Shown here: piece by piece, positions 11,133 to 27,868 of the stretch
Position numbering within the stretch: the first letter of the stretch is position 1
Layout of the letters: each line of letters begins with the position of its first letter
Assembly: GCA_034509735.1 (NCBI GenBank)
Contig: JACGWO010000003.1
Span: 37,470,466-37,534,465 of the forward strand
Source: Sesamum alatum
Taxonomy: Eukaryota > Streptophyta > Magnoliopsida > Lamiales > Pedaliaceae
Length of the DNA: 64,000 nucleotides
Reading direction: 5' to 3'
Position numbers and translations under genes: made by a program
The notes under the pieces: model-generated
The model's input: only the letters and a program-made list of their open reading frames with translations
Told to the model about the DNA's origin: nothing
Database searches by the model: none

Positions 11133-12884
11133 TGTTTGAGATTCCCAGATGGATATACTTTTAATCTTGGCAGATGTGTTGACTTAAACGAATTGAAGAT
11201 GCATGGGATGAAGAGTCATGACTGTCATGTCTTCATGGAGAGACTCGTACCGATAGCATTTAGAGAAATATTGTCCGAATTTGTTTGGAGTGCTTTGACA
11301 GAAGTGAGCCTCTTGTTCCAAGCCATAAGCTCCACTACACTAGATATAAATAAAATAAAGAAATTGGAGGAGAGTGTAGCTGTAAACTAATGCAATTTGG
11401 AGAAAATATTTCCCCCTGGATTCTTTGATTCAATGGAGCATCTCTTGGTTCACTTACCGTACGAGGCTCGAGTAGGTGGTCCAGTGCAATATAGATGGAT
11501 GTATCCTTTTGAGAGGTATTATTATTATTGTTGAAAATTTAAATATGCATAATTTTTGCTTATGTATCTAACTTTTTTAAATTCCACTATATTTTGCAAT
11601 AGGTTCCTCCATACTTTGAAGAAAAAGGTGAAGAACAAAGCTGCTGTAGAGGCTTCAATTTGTGAAGCCTACATTGTTGAGGAAATCTCAACCTTCGCTA
11701 CGCATTATTTTGAACCCGATGTTATTTGCAAAAGGCGTAGACCTGGGAGGAATGACGATGGTTTAAACAATGGAGGAGTTGAACACATTTCTATTTTCAA
11801 TCATCCCGGACGTCCCTACGGTGCCTCAAAAATGAGGTACATCACCGGTAAAGAAAGACATGTTGCTGAAACTTATGTAGTAACTAATTGTCCAGAAGCG
11901 CAACCATACTATGAGTAAGTTTTAAATATGTTTATTTGCTTAATACATAAATATCTTTAGATTATTAATTAAAGTATATTCGTCACTATTGTAGGACCTT
12001 TTTGCATGATTTATATGAGCAGTATGATGTTGATACAGTTGACATTGATGGCATAGTTGCAATGCAATTTCTTCCATGGTTCAAAACTTACGTAAGTTTT
12101 TGACAAGTTTTTGCTTATCTATATTGTAAATGTAGAACTGTTGAAACGACCCAATATGTTCATTTTTTTTATGTAATAGGTTACGGATCCTACTAATCAA
12201 ATTACTGATCCAATTTTGAAGATGCTTGCATGGGGTCCGTCACAACGAGTACTTACATGGCCAGCTTATTTTGTCAATGGATATAATTTCCACACTTTAA
12301 CACATGGAGAAGGGAAGAACACTATGAACAGTGGGGTCTGTGTGAGAAGCTCTAGTTACACAGACTCTGATACTGATTTTTTTGGATGGCTGGATGAGGT
12401 AATACAGTTTGAATACGAATTTGAAAATCAAAATATGCATGTTGTTTTGTTCAAGTGTAGGTGGGTTGATCCTACCAAAGGAGTGAAGATTCACCCGAAG
12501 TATCACTTGGTTGATGTAAAGTACAAACATCTGTATCAGAAAGATGAGCCGTTTATCCTAGCACAACAAGCTATCCAAGTGTACTACGCTCAATATCCTA
12601 GTTTAAGAAAAGATAAAGTTGATTGGATGGCTGTATGTAGAACAAAAGTTAGACGAACTATTGAGTCAAGGTGGATTGATGCTGCATTTCAGGAGGATGA
12701 AGTTGAATCCGTTCCAGTGGTTACTATTGAAAATGAAATTCAACCTCTAGATGACAACATAAGCATTTTTGTTGATGAGGATAATGAAACGAAAGATGAT
12801 GAAGAGGAAGAAGACAATTTTGAAGAATACGAAACGACTGATGATGAAGAAGATGATGATGATGAAGATGATGATGATTATTAA
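11133..12884 (+). pseudogene. TNP2 transposase, C-terminal part (DUF4218, DUF4216)
   Basis: The sequence resumes in coding for RFPDGYTFNLGRCVDLNELK and the motif KMHGMKSHDCHVFMERL of the DUF4218 domain. It continues to about 11515, through 11603-11914 and 11994-12090, then through a last exon at 12180-12884. That exon carries DUF4216 (RWVDPTKGVKIHPKYHLVDV, FILAQQAIQVYY) and an acidic Asp/Glu tail. A TAA at 11388-11390 interrupts the domain where CNLEKIFPP is otherwise in frame. The introns have good GTAAG donors. Together with the fragment at 9918-10384 it represents one transposase gene that lost its middle. Confidence 0.88.
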
Positions 12885-12944
12885 TTGAACATAATGTATT
12901 GATGATTTTTGTCATGATATTTTATCTCATTTACTAATTGAAGA

Positions 12945-14060
12945 GTATATCTTAAATCATTTATCTCATATCATTTTAAAAATATTTATTAATTATAAAT
13001 TATTTTATTTCATTTATTAATTAAAAATATATCTTAAATCATTTATCTCATTTATTAATTATAAAATATTTTATTTCATTTATTAATTAAAAATATATCT
13101 TAAATCATTTATCTCATTTATTAATTATAAAATATTTTATTTTATTTATTAATTAAAAATATATCTTAAATCATTTATCCCATTTAATTTTTAAAAATAA
13201 TTATTATTTTAATTTTATTATTTTTAAATTGAATAATATATCTCATTTTTTTTAATTGAATATTATATCTCATTTAATTTTAAATAAAATTATTAATTTT
13301 AAAAATAGTTTAAATTTTTACTATATACTTTCCCTCTCTCTTTTCCCCTAATTTTCAACCCTAATTTTTCCCCCATTTCCCTCCCTCTTTTCCCCCTCTC
13401 CCCCTTCCCCCTTCCTCATTTTAGCAAAATATTCCCCCCCTCCCCTTCTCCTTTTCTCTCTTGAGCCGCCGCCGCCCGCCTTGAGGTATCTCCTCCTTTC
13501 TTGTCTTCTCTTTCTCCTCTTTTCTTTCTTCTACTTTTGTTTTTCACTTTTTAAAGTCTTTTTCAGGCTCTAGAGTCGCCGCCGCCTGCCACCGTCGCCC
13601 GCCTTGAGGTATCTCCTCCTTTCTTCTCTTCTCTTTCTCCTCTTTTCTTTCTTCTATTTTTGTTTTTCACTTTTTAAAGTCTTTTTCAAGCTCTACCGCC
13701 GCTCGCCGTCGCCTGCCGCCGCCGCCGCTGCCCTGAAGGAGGTATTAACAGTTTTTTTAAATAGTCATTTATTATTTTTTGAGTATTTGGTTGGTATATT
13801 GAGAATATATATTGAGTATTTGGTTGGTATATTGAGTATGTGTTTAATATAAAATTGTGTATGACAATGTAATTTGGTTGTTATATTGAGAATATATTGA
13901 GTATTTGATTGGTATATTGAGAATATATTGAGTATTTGGTTGGTACATTGCGAATATATTGAGTATTTGGTTGGTATATTAAGTATGTGTTTAATATAAA
14001 ATTGTGTATGACAATGTAATTTGGTTGGTATATTGAGAATGTGAGTTGTATATTGAGGTG
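12945..14060. repeat. Tandem-repeat tract between the CACTA genes
   Basis: Three arrays follow one another. First, a unit of about 63 bp built on ATATATCTTAAATCATTTAT (12945-13200). Second, a duplicated block of about 123 bp with GCCGCC runs and TTGAGGTATCTCCTCC (starts at 13481 and 13604). Third, a minisatellite on GAGTATTTGGTTGGTATATT (about 13770-14060). Pyrimidine-rich DNA at 13330-13470 resembles a 5' leader, probably of the TnpA-like transcript. Confidence 0.8.
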
Positions 14061-14134
14061 GATGGGAATGATAATTGTATTGATGAGGTTGGATGAGTGT
14101 TGTTGGTTATGATTGTAGATTAGGATTTATAAAT

Positions 14135-14640
14135 CTTTACCTAAACTAAATAAACTTAGTTATATCCCAAGTTAAAAATGTAACTAAACAAGTGTAATTT
14201 TGTTAACTTTCAACTTAACATCTTTACCTAAACTAAATAAACTTAGTTATATCCCAAGTTAAAAATGTAACTAAACAAGTGTAATGTTGTTAACTTTCAA
14301 CTTAACATCTTTACCTAAACTAAATAAACTTAGTTATATCACAAGTTAAAAATGTAACTAAACAAGTGTAATTTTGTTAACTTTCAACTTAACATCTTTA
14401 CCTAAACTAAATAAACTTAGTTATATCACAAGTTAAAAATGTAACTAAACAAGTGTAATTTTGTTAACTTTCAACTTAACATCTTTACCTAAACTAAATA
14501 AACTTAGTTATATCACAAGTTAAAAATGTAACTAAACAAGTGTAATTTTGTTAACTTTCAACTTAACATCTTTACCTAAACTAAATAAACTTAGTTATTT
14601 CACAAGTTAAAAATTCAACTAAACTAATATTGTTAACTTT
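14135..14640 (+). repeat. 87-bp minisatellite, about six copies
   Basis: The unit starts TCTTTACCTAAACTAAATAA and ends TTTCAACTTAACA. The first unit is 86 bp and later ones are 87 bp, nearly identical; the last is shortened. It ends 15 bp before the ATG of the TnpA-like gene, so it lies in that gene's leader or promoter. Confidence 0.92.
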
Positions 14641-14654
14641 CAACTAATGTAGAC

Positions 14655-14838
14655 ATGGTGCGAGGAGGGTTTAGAGGAGGTAGGGGTCATATGGCTAGAC
14701 CATCATCTACCCCACCGCTTGTTCCAACTACACATGTAGCTAGAGAGACACCTTCCTCATCTCCTACTCAACCTCATTTTCATGTTGAGACGGGAAATAC
14801 ATGTGTAGCTCCATCACCATCACCTGCAGTTTCCTCAT

Positions 14839-14869
<31 letters not shown>

Positions 14870-16237
14870 TGCATCAGTGCCTGAAGTTGCCTCTAATGAT
14901 GTCCCTTCCGATGCAACTCCATTAAAAGTCATTACTCCGGCGGATATCTTGTAAGAAAATTTAAAATGTTTGATTGTTTTAAAAATATTTTAAAATATTA
15001 TATTATATTTGTTTTTACAATTATTTATTCGATACTTTGTAGGGATTCGAAAGTTCAAGAGGTCATCAAGGATATTATTACTGGCTATTATTTAGGGCCA
15101 TGGCCTTGTTTCAAAAAGGTTCCCCAAGAGACTAAGGAGTTTTGGTTTAAAAAATTTAGTGTAAGATTTATATGTTTAACTCTTAGTTTATGTGAATATT
15201 AATTATTTTTGGTGTTGTTATCATATTGTTGTATTATATTTTGTAGAAATGTTACACGTGGGATCCAATGCTTCAAACCCAAATCCGCAAGAGTTATAAT
15301 TTTAGGGTCGGGAAATGGATCAGAGAAGCGATGTCACGATGTAGGAAGACGAAAATGAGAGCTGGTTGGACGTCTGATGAATTTTGGGCAGGGTTGCAGA
15401 AAGAGTGGGGTGATGAAAAATTTAAAGCTATTTCAGAAGTTAATAAGAAGAATCGTCAAACAAACATTGCATCTGCATCTACAATTTATCGAGGTGGTTC
15501 TGCTTCTTTTTCAAAACACAAACGGAAGTTGGTAAGATATAAAATAATTTATTTTTTTATTTTCTAAATAATAACTGATTCTTTTACTCAAGATTATTGT
15601 TTGTTTTTGAAAATTTGTTAGGAGGAATTACTCGGTCGCTTGCCGACACTTATTGAGCAGGTGGAGAAGTGTTGGAAAATAAAAGAAGGCAATTGGGCTG
15701 GTCCGAGAGTGGCGGATGCAATTGTAAGTTTTTATTATTACATTTAAATCATAAGTAAATAATTTAATTTATTTCCAAATTATAATATTCTTAATTGTAT
15801 AGGAAAAATTTCAAAAGCTGAGTGATGATCATAATACTGCTTCTCAAAGTCTACCGGAGTCATTTTCGAGCACATCAGTTAACGATCAACAACTATGGTT
15901 GGAAGCAATTGGAGGAGTAAAGAAGGGTCGAGTTTGGGGGATAGGTTCGGAGGCGAGGATTTATACTTGTTCTAACTCGACTAGAACAAGTAATCTCACT
16001 CCAGTACCGGAGCACCATGAATCAGAGTTGGTACAGAAGTTGTTTCGTGAAAACGAGAACATGAAACGACAAATAGAGCGCAACGCTAAAAAGATGGAGA
16101 AAATAATGAGTTTCATGTCCGATAAATTTGGTACTGCGCTTGAAGATGATATGAGTGAATCTGAAGATAGTCCCGGTGATATCCCCCCGACCACCCACCT
16201 CCACAAGATTGTGAATGAATTTGATCCCCCTCTTTAA
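14655..16237 (+). CDS. TnpA-like protein of the CACTA element (Transposase_24 type)
   Basis: Five exons, 14655-14950, 15043-15160, 15247-15531, 15622-15723 and 15803-16237, join in frame at GT-AG borders into 411 codons without a stop. The N-terminus is Gly/Arg-rich (MVRGGFRGGRGH), followed by a Ser/Thr/Pro linker with a run of nine prolines. Exons 2-4 carry the plant En/Spm (Ptta) transposase-like domain: GPWPCFKKVP, KCYTWDP and MSRCRKTKMRAGW. The last exon has a Lys/Glu-rich coiled coil (ENENMKRQIERNAKKMEK). TnpA proteins bind the subterminal repeats and help synapse the ends. It is intact, unlike the transposase next to it. It sits just downstream of an 87-bp repeat array. Family placement is confident; DNA binding is inferred. 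Confidence 0.85.
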
Positions 16238-16389
16238 ATTTGTATGCTTTAAATTGAATACTTGTATTTTTTGGATTGGAATGTTGAACTATCTTTATTT
16301 TAAGTATGTTGCCTTAAATATATTGTCATATTTGAATTTTATTGTTAGAATTAAATTAAATATATTATTATTGAATATAAATTATGAAA

Positions 16390-17010
16390 TTGTCGTTGCA
16401 ATTATCGTAGTAAAATTTGCAACGGATTGGTCGTTGCAATTGTCATTGTAAATGAAAATTATTTTGCAACGAATTATAGTAAATTATGTCGTTGCAAATT
16501 TTGCGACGGAATGTCGTTGCAAAAAATTATTGCAATATAGCAATGATTTATAGTAAATTATGTCGTTGCAAAAAATTATTGCAATATAGCAACGACTTCC
16601 ATTGCAAATGTCGTTGTAAATAAAATGATTTTGCAACGAATTATAGCTAAATATTTCGTTGCAAAATTTACAACGGAATGACGTTGCAAATATTCCGTTG
16701 CAATATTGCAACGATATTTCGTTGCAAATGTAGTTGCAAATAAAACCTGATTTTGCAACGAATTGTCATCAACTTTGCCATGAATATACCATCACAAAGT
16801 CGTTGCAAAATATAAAAAGTCAACTTTTTAAATAACGATTTTTGCAACGGATTTTTGCAACGGATAAAAATCCGTGGCAATATTTTGCAACGACCAACAA
16901 TCCGTTGCTATATAGCAGTGGTACCTATAGCAACGGACAATTTTCCGTTGCAAAAGTCCGTGGCAAATCTGTTTTGCAACGAATTTTTCATGAAATCCGT
17001 TGCTATAGAT
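16390..17010. repeat. CACTA right subterminal repeat array
   Basis: Dense TTGCAACGA/TTGCAACGG words and their inverses mirror the left array. An internal segment near 16480-16600 repeats GTAAATTATGTCGTTGCAAA. Presumed TnpA binding sites. Confidence 0.85.
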
Positions 17011-17268
17011 CTGTTTTTTTGTAGTGACGGTTAAATAAAAATCGTTGCAAAAACTAACTTTTCCACTACAAAAAATTTATTTGGCACCACTAAGAGTCGT
17101 GGTAAAAATATTCGCCATGGCTTTTAGCCATGGCGAATCTTTTGGCGACCCTCGCAAAAACCACAGCCGACAACTGTTGCTTAGCCGTGATCAATGACTA
17201 TTCGTTACGGCTAATTTAGTATTAACCACGGTAATTAACCGTGATTAAATGTCATATTTCTTGTCGTG

Positions 17269-20200
17269 CATCTACTATTAAATAGAACAATATCCCACGC
17301 ATTGACAGAGTTTAAACTCGTGACCTTTAAAATTATAGGACCTCAATTTTTTCAACTGAACTAAATTTTGTTGGCGTAAAAAAAGAAAATAAGGAGAGAG
17401 TCATGTTCGGTAACCACATTTGAAAATCGCTAATAATCACGATTACAACTCCAACAATTATTTCACTGCAAATAATTTTTCTTTCTTTTTTTTTTTTTGC
17501 TCCACACTTCAAATAATTGCTTCTGTCTGAAAATCGTTGTTAACGCTTCTGTCTGAAAAGGAAAGCACATTAGTACGCTTTCGGTGCCAAATAAAAACGT
17601 GCCAAAAGTAACTACACAAGGACGGAATAATTGAGCATGCACTCATTTCTTTTAATCCTCGTGATACATCTCGTGATACATTGTTCGTACGTACATATAA
17701 TAAATAAATTTTTATATTTTAAAATATATTATAAATAAAAATAAAATATATTAATTAGAAAATTAAATTAATGTAAAATTTAAAAAATTAAATAAATTAA
17801 TTATTTTATCATTTGAAGGGTATTTTTGGGATTCTAAACCATTGGAGTTTGAAAAATACATAATGGGTATTTATGGGATTTTAAAAAATTAGTGTTGTGG
17901 TGTAAGTAATTGTTCGTAAAAATTGTGTTTTTTTTTTTTTATATTAGGATAGATGTAGGGGACCAGATACATAAATGATAATAATAATAATTATTATTTG
18001 GGAGATAGTCATGCTGAAAATTAGGATGCCGTGCTAGGGAGGGACTTGATAATTATAACATTCAAATTGCTCGTTTGAAATCGATGTGGGACGGTTGCTT
18101 GCATTAATACAATTATTTCATTCCAAACACACACAAAAGAAAAAATGAAATAATTTTTTATTTTTTCACGACATATATGATTCATTACATCATTAGGCAC
18201 ATTTAAATTTTATTGACTAATTAAATATATTCATAATTTCGAATTAAATAACGTACTCACATAAAATAAAAGAAATAATTAAGATAAAAGTATTACTAAA
18301 GTCACGGAAGTCAAATTTATAATTTATTTAAGAAATTTGGAATGCTGTTACTGAGGAAATTATTTTCCTCCATGAAAACGGTTCGGACGGGTCGGGGCGC
18401 GATGCAAAAAGATACGTGTATTTTTGTTCTGTTTTGTAATTTCTGCCTTTTCAGGGGTATTTATGTCTTTTTAGAATTGTTTACATTATCAATAACATTA
18501 TCTCAAATGTCATCGTCCGACTGTGCTAAAAGACAAAAAGAAAATCTGAATAAGAGGACGGGAAGAACTCCTAGATCATTAGCATTGAGGAACGTGTTTT
18601 TTATTTAAATTAGATTTTTCATATCAAATATCTTATTATAAAGATTTATATTGATATTTATTATGAGACTGATATATTATTATTAAAATATAAAATAAAT
18701 TATAAATATATTACACATGTCATGTGATTACCTTTTATTTTGTCGAACTTGATCAATATTTTTTGATAATTATTATTGTAGTTGATAAAAAAAATTCAAA
18801 ATAAAGTTTCCATCTTTAGAAACTCCATATCAATATATAGCACATATTTTAATTCTTAATTCATCACTAAAAAAAATGAATTATTTCGTAAAGTATATGA
18901 TGCGTATGGGGTCTAACAACACTATAAAAGTCGAGAGATCTTCACGACAACAACACTACAAAATTATAAAACCCTAAAAACTATAATATAAGTCGTTGGA
19001 ACAGGTCAGGTCAGGTGGCCCGACCCGAAATCGAAGGGCGCGGATCCTTGTGCAAATATGGTATTTCTTCTTAACAGAAGGGTATTTATGTCCTTTTGTG
19101 TATGATCATAATATACCCCTATTAATATTAGTAATATGTATATATATATATATATATATATTTGTCTGTATTCAATACACAAAAGATTTTTTTTTTCTTT
19201 TTCTGGTGTATACATACATTACTAGGACAGGAATAAACACAAGAAACATATGAACTCATTTTTGGGACCTCAAAGCAATATACAACAAACAAAATTAAAC
19301 ACAATGCTTCCAAAACTGGGACCATTATTTAATTTAATACATATGTACAATACTCCTAAAAAATTATAAACCCCTAAAAATGGAAAAAATGCCAGCAACC
19401 CCATATGAATTGCAAATGAGCAAATTACCCCTTATGAAAAATAAAATAACAACTTACTTTCTTGTGTTTTTTAAAAATGAATCAATTTACCTCCACGTGT
19501 TTTTTAAAATGGAGCAATGTACCTCCCTACGTAGGAAGGTAAATTGCTCAATTTTAAAGAACACATGAAGGTAAATTGTTACTTTTTTTCATAAAAGGTA
19601 TTTTGTTCATTTACTATATCATAGGGAGATAAATTACATTAAACCCCGTAAAAACCACAACAAAATTCAAGAAGAATCCATAGATAAAACCCTCCAACAA
19701 CAAGAGCATAGATATATCTGGTCTCATACCTTAAACTTTAGTTCATATGTACACAAACTTAAGAACAATCATAAACAATGTTTTGAGAATTAGATCGAAG
19801 GTCGAACCGAATAAATTATCGGGTCATTGAATATTGGTTCGACCGAATTGAATAAAAGGATAAGCCTAGACTATACTATATTTATATAACATATTAATAC
19901 ACATTATATATTCATTGATTAAGATAAAAAATAAATATAATTTGATAAAAAAGTATAAAACTTTTCAAATTAAATTCTATTCAATTAAACAATAATAATA
20001 ATTTAAAAAACAGTTAACAAGAAACACAAAAAAATAAATGCAACAATTTTTAAAAAATATTTCTAAAACTAATACAATCTATAACATCGATATATAAAAT
20101 ATAATAATTATTTTTTTTCATATTTTATAAGAAATAAATTAAAAATTAAACTATATTAATAATTAACAAACGACTTTACAAAAAATACTAACTAACATCC

Positions 20201-20415
20201 CCACCAACCCACTCTCCTTCTTCACTCCCCCACCAACCCCCTTTCCTTCTCTTCCCCACCAACTCCATTTCCTTCTTTTCTCCCCCACAAACATTAAAAT
20301 GCACCAAAAAAACAAAGATTTCAAAACAAAAAACAACTCTAATTCAAAGAATCTCGTAAAACATGAGAGTAAAAAAACAAAAAACTCATCTTTATAGGAC
20401 ACGCACAAAAAAAAA
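17269..20415. other. Intergenic, repeats, no gene recognised
   Basis: AT-rich DNA. A (TA)n tract lies at about 19137-19161. A palindromic MITE-like stretch at about 19400-19646 contains GCAAATTACCCC and its mirrored GGTAAATTG blocks. A pyrimidine/purine-biased block at 20195-20290 (CCCCACCAACC repeats) precedes the foldback element. The open frames here are short and lack homology that I recognise. Confidence 0.45.
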
Positions 20416-21264
20416 GGGTAAATTATATTTTTGGTCCCATAAGTGGACCTATTTTCAATTTTGGTCCGATGCTGTAGATGATTCAAAATTGCATTGTGCC
20501 ATTTTTTTTTTCCAATTTCAAGACACAAGAGGGAAAATCGTTAAATTGCTAACGACTGATGTTTTTCTGTTAGGTGGGTGCAAATGGATAAATTTTTTTT
20601 TGCCAATTTTATAGACGATATTATGTTAATAATGCCTAAATTTTTCCATGAAAATCAGAAATATAAACTGCAATAATTTGGTGTAAAATTTTGATCAACA
20701 TGTAGATATTTTGGTGCAAAAATGTTGGAAATCGAGTTAAATTTCTCTATAAAATGTTGTCAAAACTGGGCATTGGTACGTAATCTTAGATGCAGTATAT
20801 ATATATATATATATTTGGTTCCAATATTTTGTAATTGTTAATCAAGCAATTAATACAATGTATATTTCTGATAACTCTGAATTTGGTTCCAAATTATTGC
20901 AATTTATATTTCTGATTTTCATGGAAGAAATTTAGGCATATTAACATAAGATCGTGTACAAAATTGACAAAAAAATCTCAATTTGAAGCCATGTTTACAC
21001 TTTTACTAAATGGAAGAGCCAACAAGGAAAAAAAAAGCTATTTATACGAGGAAGAAGAAAACGTAAGCCTTTCCCATCATTTTTTCCTTCCAAATTTGCC
21101 CACCTAACGGATATATCATCAGCTGTTAGCAATTTAACGGTTTTCCTCTTATGTCCAGAAATTGAAAAAAAAATGCACATATGGGATACATGTGCGAATC
21201 ATTTACAGTATGAGATCAAAATTGAAAATAGGTCCACTTATGGGACCAAAAACATAATTTACCA
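20416..21264. mobile_element. Foldback element upstream of glucosidase 1
   Basis: The left end, GGGTAAATTATATTTTTGG, and the right end, ..AAACATAATTTACCA, are inverse apart from the last base. The inverted arms reach about 300 bp, with the ATAAGTGGACCTATTTTC block mirrored as GAAAATAGGTCCACTTAT. Runs of A flank both sides, so a 9-bp A duplication is possible but not provable. It ends about 430 bp before the glucosidase 1 start codon. Confidence 0.75.
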
Positions 21265-21595
21265 AAAAAAAAAAAAACAATTTAACCTAAAATAAAATTA
21301 CACTTATCATATAATTAATGTACAATATACAAAGAGCGAACATCCAATCACACGACAGACTACAACAATACTTCGGAATAACTATTAAACATAATCTGAC
21401 TCGATTAGAATTAAAATTTCTAAAAAAAAAAAAAAAAAAAAAATCTGTGAGCGTGCAAACCCAAATAATGTGAGTCACGTTGTTTGTGCCTGTGGGGCTG
21501 CTATGCTGTGTCTGAAAGCTAGAATGTGTTTCTGGCTAGTACTACTTGTAATTCGTGCATGAGTTCTCTATGGAACAAAACCACGATTTTCAGCC

Positions 21596-21603
21596 TATAA
21601 ATA
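21596..21603 (+). promoter_or_regulatory. TATA box of glucosidase 1
   Basis: TATAAATA lies 92-99 bp before the ATG. The same motif with the same context (CCTATAAATATCAG) stands before glucosidase 2 at 30564, so it was inherited through the duplication. Confidence 0.7.
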
Positions 21604-21694
21604 TCAGCTATATATTCTACTCATCTCAGATCATTCTAACTAAAAGCGCTCTTCTTTTCAATTCTCAAGTAGCGCTTTTACTGTTTCCTGAACA

Positions 21695-26166
<4,472 letters not shown>

Positions 26167-26359
26167 TGATGATTGCAGTTGAAGGTTGTTCTGAAACAAT
26201 TACTGAATAAGTAGTCCTTCTTCCCTTGGTTGTTTAGTGTTCTGTCTTTGTACTGTGTAGTTTTCTCTATTCAATAAATGGACTATTTGAGTCCATATTG
26301 GCTGTGTTTTCTGTATTGGTTGTTATGCAAATGAATTCCTGATGAGGTCTTTTTTGTTT

Positions 26360-26576
26360 TCAATAATGTAATTAGTCGAGTTTCAATAATGTAATTTGAC
26401 TCGATTGATTTTTTTATAATTTTTAAAAAAGATTAAGGGCAGAATGGACAATTTTAAACTCTTGGTTAAAAATTACAAATTTTAGAGGGTTATTTGTAAT
26501 TTTTAAAATAATGAGGGAGTATTCGTAATTATGTCAAACTTCAGGGAAGGTCATTGTAATTCATCCTTAAATTTTT
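26360..26576. mobile_element. Half copy of the 1844/50817 MITE family
   Basis: Blocks such as TAATTTGACTCGATTGATTTT, AAGGGCAGAATGGACAATTT and ATTATGTCAAACTTCAGGG match the right half of 50817-51242. The left half is absent. It lies just past the 3' end of glucosidase 1. Confidence 0.6.
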
Positions 26577-26754
26577 TTTTTTGGTCTTTTGTTTTAATTG
26601 TTTATAGAGCTTGAAAGTCAAAGCATCTCCGTGGTTGTATATTATGGTGGTGTGGGTAGAAATTTATCTGCAACTAAATAAATACATTGGTAAAAATGTT
26701 ACAAAATTTGACTATGTAAATGCAACTCACATGAATAAGCATACCCTGAACTTC

Positions 26755-27075
26755 CACTAAAAAAAAAAAAATCAATATTAGCTACATTTTTAATGATCAT
26801 GGCTAAAAATCGTGGTAAATAACTATTATTAACTACGGCTAAATGAAAACCAATGCAAAAACTAGCTTTTCCACCATGAAAAACTTATTTGCCACGGATT
26901 TTAGCTGTGGTAAAAACATTCGCCATGACTTTTAGCCATGACAAATGTTTTAGCCACCCTCGCAGAAATCACGGCCGATAACAGTTGCGTGGCCGTGGTC
27001 AATGACTATTCGCTATGATTATTTAGTATTAATTATGGCAATTAACCATGGTTAAATGTCATATTTTTTATAGTG
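26755..27075. mobile_element. CACTA-type MITE, 321 bp, TSD TTC
   Basis: The ends are CACTAAAAAAAAAAAATC and ..TATTTTTTATAGTG. TTC is duplicated at 26752-26754 and 27076-27078. A diverged copy of the flanking DNA at 29315-29525 lacks the element and keeps a single TTC (CTCTTCCATGAAAAATG), giving an empty site. This is the best-preserved member of the family and defines its borders. Confidence 0.88.
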
Positions 27076-27363
27076 TTCTTTTATGAAAAATGTGGAATAT
27101 CTGGCAAAGGAATTAGGTGCTATATTATGAATGGTAGGTTTTAATTGTTGTTTAGTGATGATGATATATTGTAACAGACTTTGAACCATTTGGACCGTTG
27201 AAAAATTAATATTTATGTTGAGTACCTCCATCACCTGAAGAGCTTGCTATGGAATGCGGTGAAACATGGAATAAGGTGCTGAGAAATAAAGAGAGCAAGG
27301 GTAAGGGTAATAGTGAAAACAAGTGGTTGTTGATGATGATTTTCAATTCTAGGGTGAACAAAA

Positions 27364-27601
27364 GGGATAAACGCAATTTACCCTATGATATAAGAAATGA
27401 GTAAAAATACCTTTTGTGAAAAAATAATTAGCAAATTACGCCATGTGATCTTAAAATGAAGCAAATTACCCCCTTGTATTTTTCCTTGATAGGGGGTAAT
27501 TTACTTCATTTCTCAAAACACATGGAGGAAACTTGTTAATTATTTTTTCACAAGGAGTTTTGTGCTTTCTTATATCATAAGAGCTAAATTGCATTTATCC
27601 C
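27364..27601. mobile_element. Small palindromic MITE
   Basis: It begins GGGATAAACGCAATTTACCC and ends ..AAATTGCATTTATCCC. The halves mirror each other around 27480. The flanks GTGAACAAAA and ATAAACAAAA match 8/10. The same family appears decayed at about 19400, 29965, 49773 and 55125. Confidence 0.65.
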
Positions 27602-27868
27602 ATAAACAAAATGGTATTGAACATTAAATAGGTAACATAGGACAGGCTTATTTATTTAAATATTGTAAAAGGATAAATAAACACAAGTCTACCCTATTTC
27701 ATTCCAGCAATGATGGGGTTAAATATTATTGTCTCTCTAAATTTAATGCACTAAAAACTCTAAATGAAAGAAAGAAAATTCGGGCATCTCAACTTTTTCA
27801 CTCTACACGGGCTTCACTCGCGCATAATGCAATTAGTACTTAATTAATTTTTTTTTATCTATGAATAT

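Larger units (their letters stand above)
8924..17026 (+). mobile_element. CACTA (En/Spm) transposon, 8.1 kb
   Basis: The left end reads CACTACAAAAAAATAGGG and the right end is its inverse, ..CTGTTTTTTTGTAGTG. Over the first 31 bp the ends differ at three places. The target duplication is ACG (8921-8923 and 17027-17029), the 3-bp length diagnostic of CACTA elements. Both subterminal regions (about 8940-9610 and 16390-17010) are packed with direct and inverted TTGCAACGG words, the usual TnpA-binding array. Two + strand genes lie inside: a broken TNP2-like transposase (9918-12884) and an open TnpA-like gene (14655-16237). It cannot be autonomous, because the transposase core is absent, but the ends and TnpA-like gene look usable in trans. 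Confidence 0.95.
8845..17268. mobile_element. CACTA-type MITE split by a larger CACTA insertion
   Basis: The left part, 8845-8923, starts CACTAGAAAAAAATCATT. The right part, 17027-17268, ends GTCATATTTCTTGTCGTG. Joined in thought, they match the intact relative at 26755-27075 in order and content. The large element entered at ACG, which is duplicated on both sides. The MITE's own flanking 3-mers are CGT and CAT, possibly a decayed duplication. Confidence 0.8.
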
